Assembly: GCA_030604135.1 (NCBI GenBank)
Contig: JAUVWL010000004.1
Location: 1-64,000, forward strand
Length of the DNA: 64,000 nucleotides
DNA from: Burkholderiales bacterium
GTDB taxonomy: Bacteria; Pseudomonadota; Gammaproteobacteria; Burkholderiales; Burkholderiaceae_C
Direction: 5' to 3'
The translations under genes were made by a program, and so were the position numbers. Of this stretch, positions 1 to 11,080 are shown in pieces. Within the stretch, counting starts at the first letter, position 1, and each line of letters opens with the position of its first letter. Below the pieces are notes generated by a model. It was not told where the DNA came from. It did no database searches and saw nothing but the letters and a program-made list of their open reading frames with translations.

Positions 1-65
1 AAACCGGCCTCCACCCGCTTGAGCGCGTCCATGATCTGGCTGTCGGTAAACCTTGACTTCTTCAT
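1..65 (-). mobile_element. IS3-family transposase OrfA, N-terminal fragment (cut by window edge)
   Basis: Reverse-strand translation MKKSRFTDSQIMDALKRVEAG matches the conserved N-terminus of IS3-family OrfA proteins. Confidence 0.8.
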
Positions 66-124
66 GTAGAAATTCTCCTTCGAAAACTTCTACTTCTCGC
101 CCCGCTGGTTTTTCGGGGGGATTA

Positions 125-490
125 CCGCCTGGATCACCGGCAGCCAGTCGGGTTTTCTGGCGGTGCCGGTGGCGCTGGTTCTGGGCTGGTGGTGGCTGGC
201 CAACCCTCTGGCCTGTGGCTCACTCGATGGGCCGGCTGCACCACCGAACCGTGGCGATCAGGCGTGAGCCCGGCTGCCAGGCCTACCTGTACCCCCTCAA
301 GCGCGACCGACTGCTGGATGCCCTTGGGTATTCGAGGGCAATCCCACCCTCCTGGCCGATGGGGCACTGCCCAACCGGGTCTTCGTGACTCTGCTCGAGG
401 TGCCGGTGCTGTTCTACGCCCTGGATTTGCTGCGGGCAATGTGCTGTTGCTGTTGCTGATCGCCTCTCTGGGGCTGGCCCTGGTGTAGGT
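125..490 (+). pseudogene. Gene debris beside the IS end; includes a MAPEG-like segment
   Basis: No coherent ORF. Around 340-438 the + strand reads NPTLLADGALPNRVFVTLLEVPVLFYALDLLRA, resembling the MAPEG-type motif N..(N/T)L(F/L)E(V/M)PVLFYAL. Confidence 0.35.
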
Positions 491-683
491 GTTGGCCGCG
501 GCGTGCATGGAGCGGTGCTTTCCCTTTTGTGACAATCGGTCACAAGGTTTCGGATGGGCAGTCAGGGCAGATGGTCTTTCTCAGTAGTAGTATTTCTCCT
601 GAAGGTTTTGCTGTGGACAGGCGATCGGTCGGCAGCAACGTGACGTGGTGGTACCTGTTCGTCGCCTCAAGGTGGAGCCCAGA

Positions 684-971
684 ATGAACATTGCACGCAT
701 CATTGCTTTGCCCGTGTTGGCGCTCGCATGCTCGCTGGTCGCTGCACAAGACGCCCGGGAGCGCGGTTTTATTCGCAAGGGCATGCATGAAGGGGAGGTG
801 GTCTTCCGCATTGGCAAGCCCGACCACGAAGCCTTTGTCAAGAACGTCAAAGGGCAACCGGAAGAGAAGACCTGGACCTACTTTCCTCACCCGCGCGATC
901 CCCAGACCCTCACCACCTACACGTTGCGGGCCGGGGTGGTTTCCGAGATCGAGCGAAAAATCAGCCGCTAG
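684..971 (+). CDS. Small exported hypothetical protein (SmpA/DUF2845-like)
   Basis: MNIARIIALPVLALACSLVAAQ signal-peptide-like start; GMHEGEVVFRIGKPDHE and WTYFP segments. Confidence 0.6.
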   Translation: MNIARIIALPVLALACSLVAAQDARERGFIRKGMHEGEVVFRIGKPDHEAFVKNVKGQPEEKTWTYFPHPRDPQTLTTYTLRAGVVSEIERKISR

Positions 972-1010
972 CGGACGGACTGGAACCCGAGACGCCGGAA
1001 GGTCGGACCA

Positions 1011-1934
1011 TTGAAGGCCGGGTGGTCAGGGTTGTGCTTGTGCCTGGTGATGCTGGCGCCGCCAGCATGGGCACAAACCGGTGCCGAGCCGGGTTCGCGA
1101 TGGCAGCGTCTGCGGCAGATGCAGGAGGTGCAGCGTGAGAACCGGCAGGCCGTGGTCACCCAGGAGTCGCTGGGCGCGGTCACGGCCAACATCCGCGAGG
1201 ACCGTTTCGGCGGCCGTGACATGCTTCTGTATGTGCCCTCGGTGCTGCCGCCGGCAGGGCAGCGCGCCCTGCTGGTGGTCTTGCATGGGGGTGGTGGCGA
1301 TGCACGCTTCATGCTGGAACACCTGAAGATCAACGGCGTGGCCGAGAGGCACGGCTTTGTTGTTGCCTACCTCAACGGAACGGCGGCCACCCGGGTGGGC
1401 GGCAGGCGCCTGAAGGCCTGGAATGCGGGCGGCGGCTGCTGCGGCAAGCCCTACGAGGACAAGGTGGACGACATTGGTTACGTCACGGAGGCCGTTGCGC
1501 ACCTGCAGCGCAGGTTTTCCGTCGCCCCCGAGAGCAGCTTTGGTGTCGGACATTCCAACGGGGCGATGATGGTGCAGACCCTGGCGTGTGTGAGCGCTGT
1601 GTTCAGCCAGGTGGCGTCTCTGGCTGGTGCCCTGGTGGCCGAGTCGGCGTCGTGCCCGGCGGCGAGAGGCCACACCATTCTCAACTACCACGGCGAGCGG
1701 GACGAAAACGTGCCGCTGGCTGGCGGCGTTGGCAGCCGGGGCGTTGTGCAGATCAACTACCCCTCGCAAGACCAGGCACGGTCAAAGTTTGAGGCGTCTG
1801 GCGGTCGGTATCTGTTGCAGGTGCTGCCGGGTGCCGGGCATTCGATTGAGCAGCTGTGCCTGTCTTCACAGCAACAACATGGCATGAGCCTGGCCGAACG
1901 GCTGGCCCGCGACCTGGGCCTGACGCCACCCTGA
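1011..1934 (+). CDS. PHB depolymerase/LpqC-like alpha/beta hydrolase, exported
   Basis: LLVVLHGGGGDARFM, GGCCGKPYEDKVDDIGYV, nucleophile elbow GHSNGA, signal peptide. Confidence 0.8.
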   Translation: MKAGWSGLCLCLVMLAPPAWAQTGAEPGSRWQRLRQMQEVQRENRQAVVTQESLGAVTANIREDRFGGRDMLLYVPSVLPPAGQRALLVVLHGGGGDARFMLEHLKINGVAERHGFVVAYLNGTAATRVGGRRLKAWNAGGGCCGKPYEDKVDDIGYVTEAVAHLQRRFSVAPESSFGVGHSNGAMMVQTLACVSAVFSQVASLAGALVAESASCPAARGHTILNYHGERDENVPLAGGVGSRGVVQINYPSQDQARSKFEASGGRYLLQVLPGAGHSIEQLCLSSQQQHGMSLAERLARDLGLTPP

Positions 1935-1985
1935 ACGGCTGGGTCCGAATCGCAGTACATTGGGCGCTGTTTCAGGAGATCTCCC

Positions 1986-2132
1986 ATGCCCAAAGGCGAA
2001 CAGCGCAGCAACAAGATGGTAAAAAAGCCCAAGAAGGACACCAGCCCTCCCAAGGACGCTCCGACCACCTCGGGCCGCCCGGTGGCACCGGTGACGGCGG
2101 TGGCGCCCAAGGGCAAGATGAAGAACAAGTGA
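1986..2132 (+). CDS. Small Lys/Pro-rich hypothetical protein (48 aa)
   Basis: ATG at 1986 to TGA 2130-2132: MPKGEQRSNKMVKKPKKDTSPPKDAPTTSGRPVAPVTAVAPKGKMKNK; below the ORF-track size cutoff. Confidence 0.5.
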   Translation: MPKGEQRSNKMVKKPKKDTSPPKDAPTTSGRPVAPVTAVAPKGKMKNK

Positions 2133-2207
2133 CCACGGCCTGTCCCGTGCTGGGAACGGTGTCGCAGCGTTGACTTTGGTTGCAACCGCTTCCGATAATG
2201 CAGAGCC

Positions 2208-2951
2208 TTGGAACAGGAGGCTGACATGGTCACGAACAGGCAGTCTGGAACCCGAATCGACGAAGTCGCTGACAGCATTTACCGTGTGTGCACCCCGATC
2301 GTCATTCCCGGCGTCGGGGGCTTCTCCTTCAACCAATACCTTGTGCTGGACGACGAGCCGCTGCTGTTTCACACCGGGCCGCGCCGGATGTTTCCGCTGG
2401 TGCGCGAGGCCGTGGCACAGGTGATGGCGCCGGAGCGCCTGCGCTGGATCGGTTTCTCGCATGTCGAGGCGGACGAATGCGGCTCGCTCAATGACTGGCT
2501 GGCTGTGGCACCCCAGGCCCAGCCCCTGTGCGGCACCATTGCCGCCATGGTGTCCATCGAGGACATGGCCGACCGCCCGCCGCGTGCGCTGGCCGATGGC
2601 GAGACGCTGTTGCTGGGGCGGCGCAACGTGCGCTGGTTCGATACCCCGCACCTGCCGCACGGCTGGGAGTGCGGCTACCTGTTCGATGAACTCAGCCGGA
2701 CCCTGTTCTGCGGCGACCTGTTCACTCAGGACGGAACAGGGCATGAGCCACTGACTGAGTCGGACATTCTGGGGCCGAGCGAGCGTTCTCGCATGGGCAT
2801 GGAGTACTACGCCCATGCACCCAACACCCGTGAACTGCTGGAAAAGCTGGCCGCTTCGCAACCCGGGACATTGGCCTGCATGCACGGCAGCGCCTGGCGC
2901 GGCGATGGAGCTCAGCTGCTGCGGTCGCTGGCTGACGCCGTCTGCGGGTGA
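2208..2951 (+). CDS. MBL-fold metallo-hydrolase
   Basis: SHVEADECGS, FCGDLFTQ, ACMHGSAWRGDG metal-ligand motifs of the ODP/FprA-like MBL group. Confidence 0.75.
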   Translation: MEQEADMVTNRQSGTRIDEVADSIYRVCTPIVIPGVGGFSFNQYLVLDDEPLLFHTGPRRMFPLVREAVAQVMAPERLRWIGFSHVEADECGSLNDWLAVAPQAQPLCGTIAAMVSIEDMADRPPRALADGETLLLGRRNVRWFDTPHLPHGWECGYLFDELSRTLFCGDLFTQDGTGHEPLTESDILGPSERSRMGMEYYAHAPNTRELLEKLAASQPGTLACMHGSAWRGDGAQLLRSLADAVCG

Positions 2952-3446
2952 ATGAGAGTGGACGTTCGGCCCTTCGAGCCTGGCGACGAGGTGGCGATCT
3001 GCGAGATCTACAACCACTACATCACCGACACGGTGGTCACCTTCGAGGAACAGCCGCTGACGCCACAACAGATGCGTGAGCGGATCGATGGGTACCGCGC
3101 CAGCTACCCCTGGTTGATGTGTGTGTCGGACGGCGTGGTGGTGGGCTACAGCTATGCGGCCCGGTTTCACCAGCGGGCCGCCTACCGGCACTCGGCCGAG
3201 ATGACGGTGTATGTGCGCCAGGGGATGGAGCGACGCGGTATCGGGCGGCGTCTGTACGAGCCCCTGATCGAGCATTTGCAGGCGCGTGGCTGTCATGCTT
3301 TGCTGGCCGCCATTTCACTGCCCAACGAAGCGAGCGTCGGCTTGCACGAGGCGTTCGGCTTCACCAAGGTGGCCCACTTTGCGCAGGTGGGCCACAAACT
3401 GGGCGGGTGGGTGGACGTGGGCTACTGGCAGCGGCTGCTGACCTGA
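2952..3446 (+). CDS. GNAT-family N-acetyltransferase (phosphinothricin-acetyltransferase-like)
   Basis: VRPFEPGDEVAICEIYNHYITDTVVTFEE, QGMERRGIGRRLYEPLIEH; start codon directly follows the stop of the MBL gene. Confidence 0.85.
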   Translation: MRVDVRPFEPGDEVAICEIYNHYITDTVVTFEEQPLTPQQMRERIDGYRASYPWLMCVSDGVVVGYSYAARFHQRAAYRHSAEMTVYVRQGMERRGIGRRLYEPLIEHLQARGCHALLAAISLPNEASVGLHEAFGFTKVAHFAQVGHKLGGWVDVGYWQRLLT

Positions 3447-3470
3447 GCCTGCATTCCCGTTCTGATCATT

Positions 3471-4880
3471 TCAGACGGCAAAGCGCTTCCAGCGCCCTCG
3501 GCTGAAGAGCCACAGGGTGAACAGGCCCACCGCGGTCTCTGAGACAAACACACCCCAGAACACGCCCGAGTGTGACCAACCCATGGGCAGGGCCAGTGTC
3601 CAGGCCAGTGGAATCTGGATCAGCCAGAAGAAGACCAGGTTGATCCAGGTCGGGGTCATGGTGTCGCCGGCACCGTTGAAGGCTTGCACCGCCACCATCC
3701 ACCAGCCGTAGACGAAGTACGAGTACGCCAGGATGGAGAGCCATTCGCCGCCGATGGCGATGACGGTGGCGTCGTCGGTGAACAGGCCGATGATGGCGTC
3801 GTGCCAGAGGTAGAAGGCGACCGAGACGGCCAGCGTGAACACCATGTTCATCCAGCCGATGCGCCACACTGCGGCCTCGGCCCGACCGGGCTCGCCAGCC
3901 CCCAGGTTCTGCCCGACCAGGGTGGCGGCAGCGTTCGACATGCCCCACGCAGGCATGAGGGTGAACATCATGATGCGCATGGCGATGGTGGCGCCGGCCA
4001 CAGCCTCGGTGGAAACGCTGGCCAAGATGCGCATGAGGAAGATCCAGGCCGTCATGGCCACGATCATCTGGCCGATGCCGCCCAGGGACGTGCGCGCGAT
4101 CAGAGCCAGGGTGGGGCCGTGCCAGCGCAGGCTGGCGCGCGCGATGCGCAGGTGCTCGCTGCCGCGAAACAGAATCCACAACTGCATGAGCACACCGATG
4201 CCGCGGCCGATGTGGGTGGCGATGGCTGCTCCCTCGATGCCCATGGCTGGGATGGGGCCCAGCCCGAAGATGAGGATGGGGTCGAGCACGATGTTGATCG
4301 CGTTGGCCACCCACAGCACGCGCATGGCGGTGGCGGCGTCACCGGCTCCCCGGAAGATGGCGTTGATGACGAACAGCAGCATGATCACGGCGTTGCCACC
4401 CAGCATCCACTGGGTGTAGCGGTAGCCATGCTCGATGGCCCAGGCATCGGCGCCCATCAGGCGCAGCAGGTCTTGGGCCCAGATGATGCCGGCCAGGGCA
4501 AACGGCAGCGAGACCAGCACGGCCAGCACGATGGCCTGTACGGCCGACAGCGCCGCCTCGTCGCCGCGGGCCTCGCCGATGCGCCGCGCCACAATGGCGG
4601 TGACCGCAGTGGCCAGACCCATGGCAATCGAATAGATCAGGAACAGGTAGGTCTCGGTCAGGCCCACGGTGGCCACCGCCGAGGCACCCAGCTGGGCCAC
4701 GAAGAAGATGTCGACCACGGCAAAGGTGGACTCGAGCACCAGCTCGAGCATCATCGGGATGGCCAGCAGCAGCACCGCCCGCTTGAGCGGAATGCGGGTG
4801 TAGTCGGCGTTGGTGCCCCGCAGGGCGGCGCGCAGGTCGGTCCAGAGCGAGGCTTGCGATCCGGAAGCAGAATCGGTCAA
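3471..4880 (-). CDS. MATE-family efflux transporter
   Basis: 469 aa multi-TM protein; PMMLELVLESTFAVVDIFFVAQLG typical of MATE/NorM. Confidence 0.9.
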   Translation of the reverse strand: MTDSASGSQASLWTDLRAALRGTNADYTRIPLKRAVLLLAIPMMLELVLESTFAVVDIFFVAQLGASAVATVGLTETYLFLIYSIAMGLATAVTAIVARRIGEARGDEAALSAVQAIVLAVLVSLPFALAGIIWAQDLLRLMGADAWAIEHGYRYTQWMLGGNAVIMLLFVINAIFRGAGDAATAMRVLWVANAINIVLDPILIFGLGPIPAMGIEGAAIATHIGRGIGVLMQLWILFRGSEHLRIARASLRWHGPTLALIARTSLGGIGQMIVAMTAWIFLMRILASVSTEAVAGATIAMRIMMFTLMPAWGMSNAAATLVGQNLGAGEPGRAEAAVWRIGWMNMVFTLAVSVAFYLWHDAIIGLFTDDATVIAIGGEWLSILAYSYFVYGWWMVAVQAFNGAGDTMTPTWINLVFFWLIQIPLAWTLALPMGWSHSGVFWGVFVSETAVGLFTLWLFSRGRWKRFAV

Positions 4881-4987
4881 ATGGGCTGGAGTCCGTTTTG
4901 GGTGGCATCGGGATCGGCCATCTTAGATGCAAACGGGCGATTGGGTGAATGGACCTGACCGTTCCAGGACAAGCAGGAGCATGCCGC

Positions 4988-5437
4988 ATGGATTTCAGGA
5001 TCAGCGTGTTGAAGGCCCCCGACGTGGACGTGCTGCGTCAGATGCTGTCGGTGTTTGGAGATGCTTTCGACGACACCGGAACCTACTGCGGGCAGCCGCC
5101 AGACGACGACTACCTGCGCGATCTGTTGGCTGGCGGCCGCTTCATTGCCGTGGCAGCCATGTCAGGAATGGAGGTGGTGGGGGCGCTGGCCGCCTACGAA
5201 CTCAAGAAGTTCGAGCAGCGACGCAGCGAAATCTACATCTACGACCTGGCCGTGGCGCAGGCCCACCGTCGCCAGGGCATTGCGACGGCCTTGATCGAGA
5301 CGCTGAAGCTGGAGGCGACCAGGCGGTCGGCCTACGTCATCTATGTTCAGGCCGACTATGGTGATGAGCCGGCCATTGCGCTGTACACCAAACTGGGCGT
5401 GCGCGAAGACGTGATGCACTTCGATATCGCCGTGTAG
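4988..5437 (+). CDS. AAC(3)-I family aminoglycoside 3-N-acetyltransferase
   Basis: [85 protein letters not shown] closely parallels AAC(3)-Ia as recalled. Confidence 0.88.
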   Translation: MDFRISVLKAPDVDVLRQMLSVFGDAFDDTGTYCGQPPDDDYLRDLLAGGRFIAVAAMSGMEVVGALAAYELKKFEQRRSEIYIYDLAVAQAHRRQGIATALIETLKLEATRRSAYVIYVQADYGDEPAIALYTKLGVREDVMHFDIAV

Positions 5438-5473
5438 ACCAGGTGCCACCTGCCGCGACAGGCAGCGGCTGTC

Positions 5474-5860
5474 TCAATGGGCCTGGGTCGCCTCGCGTCC
5501 GTGCAGGCTCTTGAGCAGAACGCGGGCCGTGGCCAGGTTGGTGGCGCAGCGCACGTTGTGCACATCGCAGGCGCGCACCAGGGCGTTGATGTCGGGCTCG
5601 TGGGGCTGGGCGGTCATGGGGTCGCGCAGGAAGACCAGGGCGTCGACCTCACCCACCGCCAGCCGGGCTCCGATCTGCAGGTCGCCACCCAAGGGGCCAC
5701 TGAGCAGGCACTCGACCTGCAGCCCCACTTCGTGCTGCAACCGACCCCCGGTAGTGCCGGTGGCCATGAGGCTGTGTTGCCGCAACAGCGAGGCGAACTC
5801 GGTGGCCAGGGCCACCATGTCGTCTTTCTTGCGGTCGTGTGCGACGAGTGCGATGTTCAT
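5474..5860 (-). CDS. mgsA: Methylglyoxal synthase
   Basis: [72 protein letters not shown]. Confidence 0.95.
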   Translation of the reverse strand: MNIALVAHDRKKDDMVALATEFASLLRQHSLMATGTTGGRLQHEVGLQVECLLSGPLGGDLQIGARLAVGEVDALVFLRDPMTAQPHEPDINALVRACDVHNVRCATNLATARVLLKSLHGREATQAH

Positions 5861-5867
5861 GATGTCA

Positions 5868-5978
5868 GCGGCGAAGCGTGGGGGACATGAATTCAGCGCC
5901 GGGCCGTCCCAAGCTGAATTCGCGCCCCCTCGGGGGGCAGCGACCCGCGCAGCGGCGGAGCGTGGGGGTCATGATTCC
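5868..5978. repeat. Intergenic repeat: 27-bp direct repeat pair flanking an inverted repeat
   Basis: GCGGCGAAGCGTGGGGGACATGAATTC (5868-5894) and GCGGCGGAGCGTGGGGGTCATGATTCC (5952-5978); inverted GAATTCAGC (5889-5897) / GCTGAATTC (5913-5921); CCCCCTCGGGGG hairpin. Confidence 0.75.
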
Positions 5979-7537
5979 ATTGCTTTGGCCATGGTCTTGC
6001 CCAGCTCCACACCCCACTGGTCGTAGGCGTTGATGCGCCAGATGGCGGCCTGGGTGAACACTTTGTGTTCGTAGGCGGCCATGAGGGCGCCCAGGCGGGC
6101 GGGGTCCAGACGGTCGAGCCACAGGATGCTGCTGGGGATGTTGCCCTCGAACATGCGGTGGCGTGCCATGACTTCGGCCTCTTCGCCGCTCAGGCCAGCC
6201 TTTTGCATGAGCGCCAGCGTGTCGCCAAAGCCGCGGCCGCGGGCCATGGCCTCGGCCTGGGCGCGCAGGTTCAGGTTGACAACGTGGTGGTGCGTGGCGG
6301 CCAGCGGCAGCGGGGTGTCTTCGCTTTCAACGCCGATGAAGTCCACCGGCACGGTGTGGCGGCCCTGGTGGATGAGCTGGAAGTAGGCATGCTGGCCGTC
6401 GATGCCCAGGCCACCCCAGACGATGGGGCCGGTGTCGACATCCACCGGCTGGCCGTCGATGTGGGTGCGCTTGCCGTTGGACTCCATGTCCATCTGCTGC
6501 ACAAAGGGGACGAAGCGCACCAGGCGCGAGGCATAGGAGACGATGAGCTGGGTTGGGCACAACAGGAAGTTGCGGTTCCAGATGCCGTACAGCGCCATCA
6601 GCATGGGCAGGTTCTGCGCCGCTGGTGCGGTGCAGAAGTGCTCGTCCATGGCGCGGGCGCCGGCCAGGAAGGCGCGGAAACCCGCACCCCCGATGCCGAT
6701 GGCCAGGGGCAGGCCCAGCGCCGACCAGACCGAATAGCGGCCACCCACCCAGTCCCAGAACAGGAAGGTGCGGTCGGCCGCGTAGCCCTGGCGCGCCGAT
6801 TCGGCCGGCGTGGCGGTGATGGCGACCAGGTGCCGGTCGATCCGGTCGGCTGGTACGCCATGGTCCAGCAGCCACTGGCGGCAGCTGGCGGCGTTGGTCA
6901 GGGTTTCCTGGGTGGTGAAGGTCTTGGACGAGACAATGACCAGGGTGCGGGCGGCGTCGAGCTGGTGCAGCACGCTGTACAGCGCCCAGGCGTCGGGATT
7001 GGAGACGTAGTGCACCCGTGGGCCGGTGGAGGTCAGGTGGGCCAGCGCTTCGGCGGCCATGCGCGGGCCGAGGTCGGAGCCACCGATGCCGATGTTCACC
7101 ACGTCGGTGAAGTTGACGTCGGAATGGCCGGTGACGGCGCCGGTGCGCACCGCATCGGCAAAGGCGCAGACCCGGTCGAGTTCGCGCGCCACGTCCTGGC
7201 TGATGGCATCACCCCAGGGGCCGGATGCGCCACGCAGGGCCACGTGCAGCACCGGACGATTCTCGGTCAGGTTGATGGGGTCGCCCCGGAACATGGCGTC
7301 GCGCTGGGCGCCGACCTGGGCCTGCTCGGCCAGCGCCAGCAGCGCGGTCATGACCTCACCCGTGACGCGCTGGCGGGAGGCGTCAAAGCGGATGCCGGCC
7401 ACCTGGACCGACATGCGCTCGGCGCGGCCGGCGTCGTCATCGAGCAGGTGGCGCAGGTGGGGCTGGGCGGCGGTGGCCAGCGACTCGAGCTGCTGCCAGG
7501 CGGGCAGGCGGGTGGGTGTGGCGTGCAGGGCGTTCAT
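5969..7537 (-). CDS. pgi: Glucose-6-phosphate isomerase
   Basis: VVNIGIGGSDLGPRM, LVIVSSKTFTTQETLTNA, WGGLGIDGQHAYFQLIHQG, NAYDQWGVELGK. Confidence 0.97.
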   Translation of the reverse strand: MNALHATPTRLPAWQQLESLATAAQPHLRHLLDDDAGRAERMSVQVAGIRFDASRQRVTGEVMTALLALAEQAQVGAQRDAMFRGDPINLTENRPVLHVALRGASGPWGDAISQDVARELDRVCAFADAVRTGAVTGHSDVNFTDVVNIGIGGSDLGPRMAAEALAHLTSTGPRVHYVSNPDAWALYSVLHQLDAARTLVIVSSKTFTTQETLTNAASCRQWLLDHGVPADRIDRHLVAITATPAESARQGYAADRTFLFWDWVGGRYSVWSALGLPLAIGIGGAGFRAFLAGARAMDEHFCTAPAAQNLPMLMALYGIWNRNFLLCPTQLIVSYASRLVRFVPFVQQMDMESNGKRTHIDGQPVDVDTGPIVWGGLGIDGQHAYFQLIHQGRHTVPVDFIGVESEDTPLPLAATHHHVVNLNLRAQAEAMARGRGFGDTLALMQKAGLSGEEAEVMARHRMFEGNIPSSILWLDRLDPARLGALMAAYEHKVFTQAAIWRINAYDQWGVELGKTMAKAMES

Positions 7538-7614
7538 GGGGCGGTGTGACAGTTTGAAAGGCGGCCTGTGAGGCTGTTCTGGCGCCTATTAGAACAGCCA
7601 AGCGGGGTTGCCCA

Positions 7615-8253
7615 TCAGGGTTTGTTGGACAGTTCGATGGCTTCGCGTGCCAGGGCGGTGATGCGCGTCCAGTCGCCGTTGGCCAGGGCATCGGCCGGGG
7701 TCAGCCACGAGCCACCGGCCATGGCCACATTGGGCAGGCGCAGGAAATCGCGCAGGTTGGCCGGCGATACACCGCCGGTGGGGCAGAAGCGCACGTCGGG
7801 CAGGGGCGCACCCAGCGCCTGCAGCATGCCCAGCCCCCCGGCCTGCAGGGCCGGGAACAGCTTCATGAGCGAGAAGCCTTCGTCGCGCCAGCGCATGACC
7901 TCGCCCGGCGTCATGACGCCGGGAATGAAGGGCAGGCGGGCGCTGCGCACGGCCTCGAACACGCCGTCGGTGCAACCGGGCGAAAGGGCGAACCCGGCCC
8001 CGGCATCGATCACCTGTTGCACCTCGGCGGCGCGGGTGACCGTTCCGGCCCCGGTGTGCATCTCGGGCACGGCCCTGGCCACAGCCTCGATGGCCTGCAG
8101 CGCGGCGCCCGACCGCAAGGTGATCTCCATGACGTCGATGCCGCCTTCGAGCAGGGCATGCGCCAGCGGCACGGCGTGCGCCGGGTCCTTGATGACGATG
8201 ACCGGGACGACGCGTGACTTGAAGGCGGGGCGGGTGAAGCAGGTGGTGGTCAT
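7615..8253 (-). CDS. eda: 2-keto-3-deoxy-6-phosphogluconate (KDPG) aldolase
   Basis: [72 protein letters not shown]. Confidence 0.96.
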   Translation of the reverse strand: MTTTCFTRPAFKSRVVPVIVIKDPAHAVPLAHALLEGGIDVMEITLRSGAALQAIEAVARAVPEMHTGAGTVTRAAEVQQVIDAGAGFALSPGCTDGVFEAVRSARLPFIPGVMTPGEVMRWRDEGFSLMKLFPALQAGGLGMLQALGAPLPDVRFCPTGGVSPANLRDFLRLPNVAMAGGSWLTPADALANGDWTRITALAREAIELSNKP

Positions 8254-8281
8254 GATGTGGTTGTGCGATCAGGAAAACCGT

Positions 8282-8528
8282 CGTCATGCCCGTGAAAAGC
8301 CTGCGCTCGAGAAAGCGAGGGGAGGGCATTCACGACAGGAGGGAGCATGCGGCTTGGGGTATGGGCGGTGTGCGTGGATTCCCGCGTTCGCGGGAAATAC
8401 GAGCGTTGTCTTGGTGATATGGAGACCTGCATTGCTCGGTCATTCCCGCGAACGCGGGAATCCAGGCGAAGGTGTTGGGCGCTGCTGCCTCCAGCTTTGG
8501 CGAGGACCATCTCTTCACGGGCATGACG
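8282..8528. repeat. REP-doublet (REPIN/MITE-like) nested inverted repeat between eda and edd
   Basis: Outer inverted repeat CGTCATGCCCGTGAA (8282-8296) / TTCACGGGCATGACG (8514-8528); inner palindromes TTCCCGCGTTCGCGGGAA (8379-8396) and ATTCCCGCGAACGCGGGAAT (8442-8461) in opposite orientation. Confidence 0.85.
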
Positions 8529-8544
8529 GCTGCAGGTCTGGTGA

Positions 8545-10374
<1,830 letters not shown>

Positions 10375-10378
10375 GTCG

Positions 10379-11080
10379 TCATCCGATGAAGACGCTCACC
10401 GGGGCTTGCGTCTGGTTCAGGATCAGGGAAACCGGCAGGGCCGGATCGGCCCTTTGGGCCGCGCGGCGATAGACAGCGAGCTTTGTTTCGCCGGCGATGG
10501 ACAGCACCAGTTCGCGCGCTTCGAGCAGGGCGTGGAGTGTGAACGTCAGGCGCGCGTGAGGCGCCGGCACGGGTGCCTGTTCGGGCACCACCCAGGCCAG
10601 GCGCTCGTCGGTGGCGATGGCGCGGGCGTAGCCGGGGGCGCCAGGGAACAGCGATGCCGTATGGGCGTCTTCGCCCATGCCAAGCACGGCCACGTCCAGC
10701 GGCCAGGGCAGGTCTGCGATGCGCTCGGTGGCGTCGCTCACCAGCGCGTCCAGCACCTCCGCGTTGAAGACGGTAGCCAGCTCGCGGAAGAACAGCACAA
10801 AGCGCGCGGCGGCCGCCTTGCCCTGCAGCAGGTGACGTGCCACCAGGGCGGTGTTGCTGGCTTCGTGGTCGCGTGGCACGACACGCTCGTCCACCAGCAC
10901 GATGCTGACACGGGACCAGTCCAGGGTCTGCTCGCGCAGGGCCTCGAACATGGGGATGGGCGATTTGCCGCCCGATACCGCCAGGCATGCCCGACCCCGT
11001 GCGGCAATGGCTGCGCGCAGGGCGTCTGCAATGTGTGCTGCAATGGCGGCCGGCGTGGCGCTCGTGTGTTCAGTGATCAT
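10379..11080 (-). CDS. pgl: 6-phosphogluconolactonase
   Basis: [48 protein letters not shown]; start overlaps the zwf stop by 4 nt. Confidence 0.94.
   Translation of the reverse strand: MITEHTSATPAAIAAHIADALRAAIAARGRACLAVSGGKSPIPMFEALREQTLDWSRVSIVLVDERVVPRDHEASNTALVARHLLQGKAAAARFVLFFRELATVFNAEVLDALVSDATERIADLPWPLDVAVLGMGEDAHTASLFPGAPGYARAIATDERLAWVVPEQAPVPAPHARLTFTLHALLEARELVLSIAGETKLAVYRRAAQRADPALPVSLILNQTQAPVSVFIG

Noticed and set aside
5438-5473. Integron attC site after the AAC(3)-I-like gene
   Set aside because: Only a short GACAG...CTGTC hairpin is visible; no R'/R'' core sites or integrase; more likely a convergent-gene terminator.
6065-7549. Long + strand ORF opposite pgi (494 aa), and similar long antisense ORFs over edd, zwf, pgm, MATE, gdhA and ribB
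   Set aside because: All are antisense shadows of strongly recognised genes with Gly/Ala/His/Gln-rich translations typical of GC-rich DNA.
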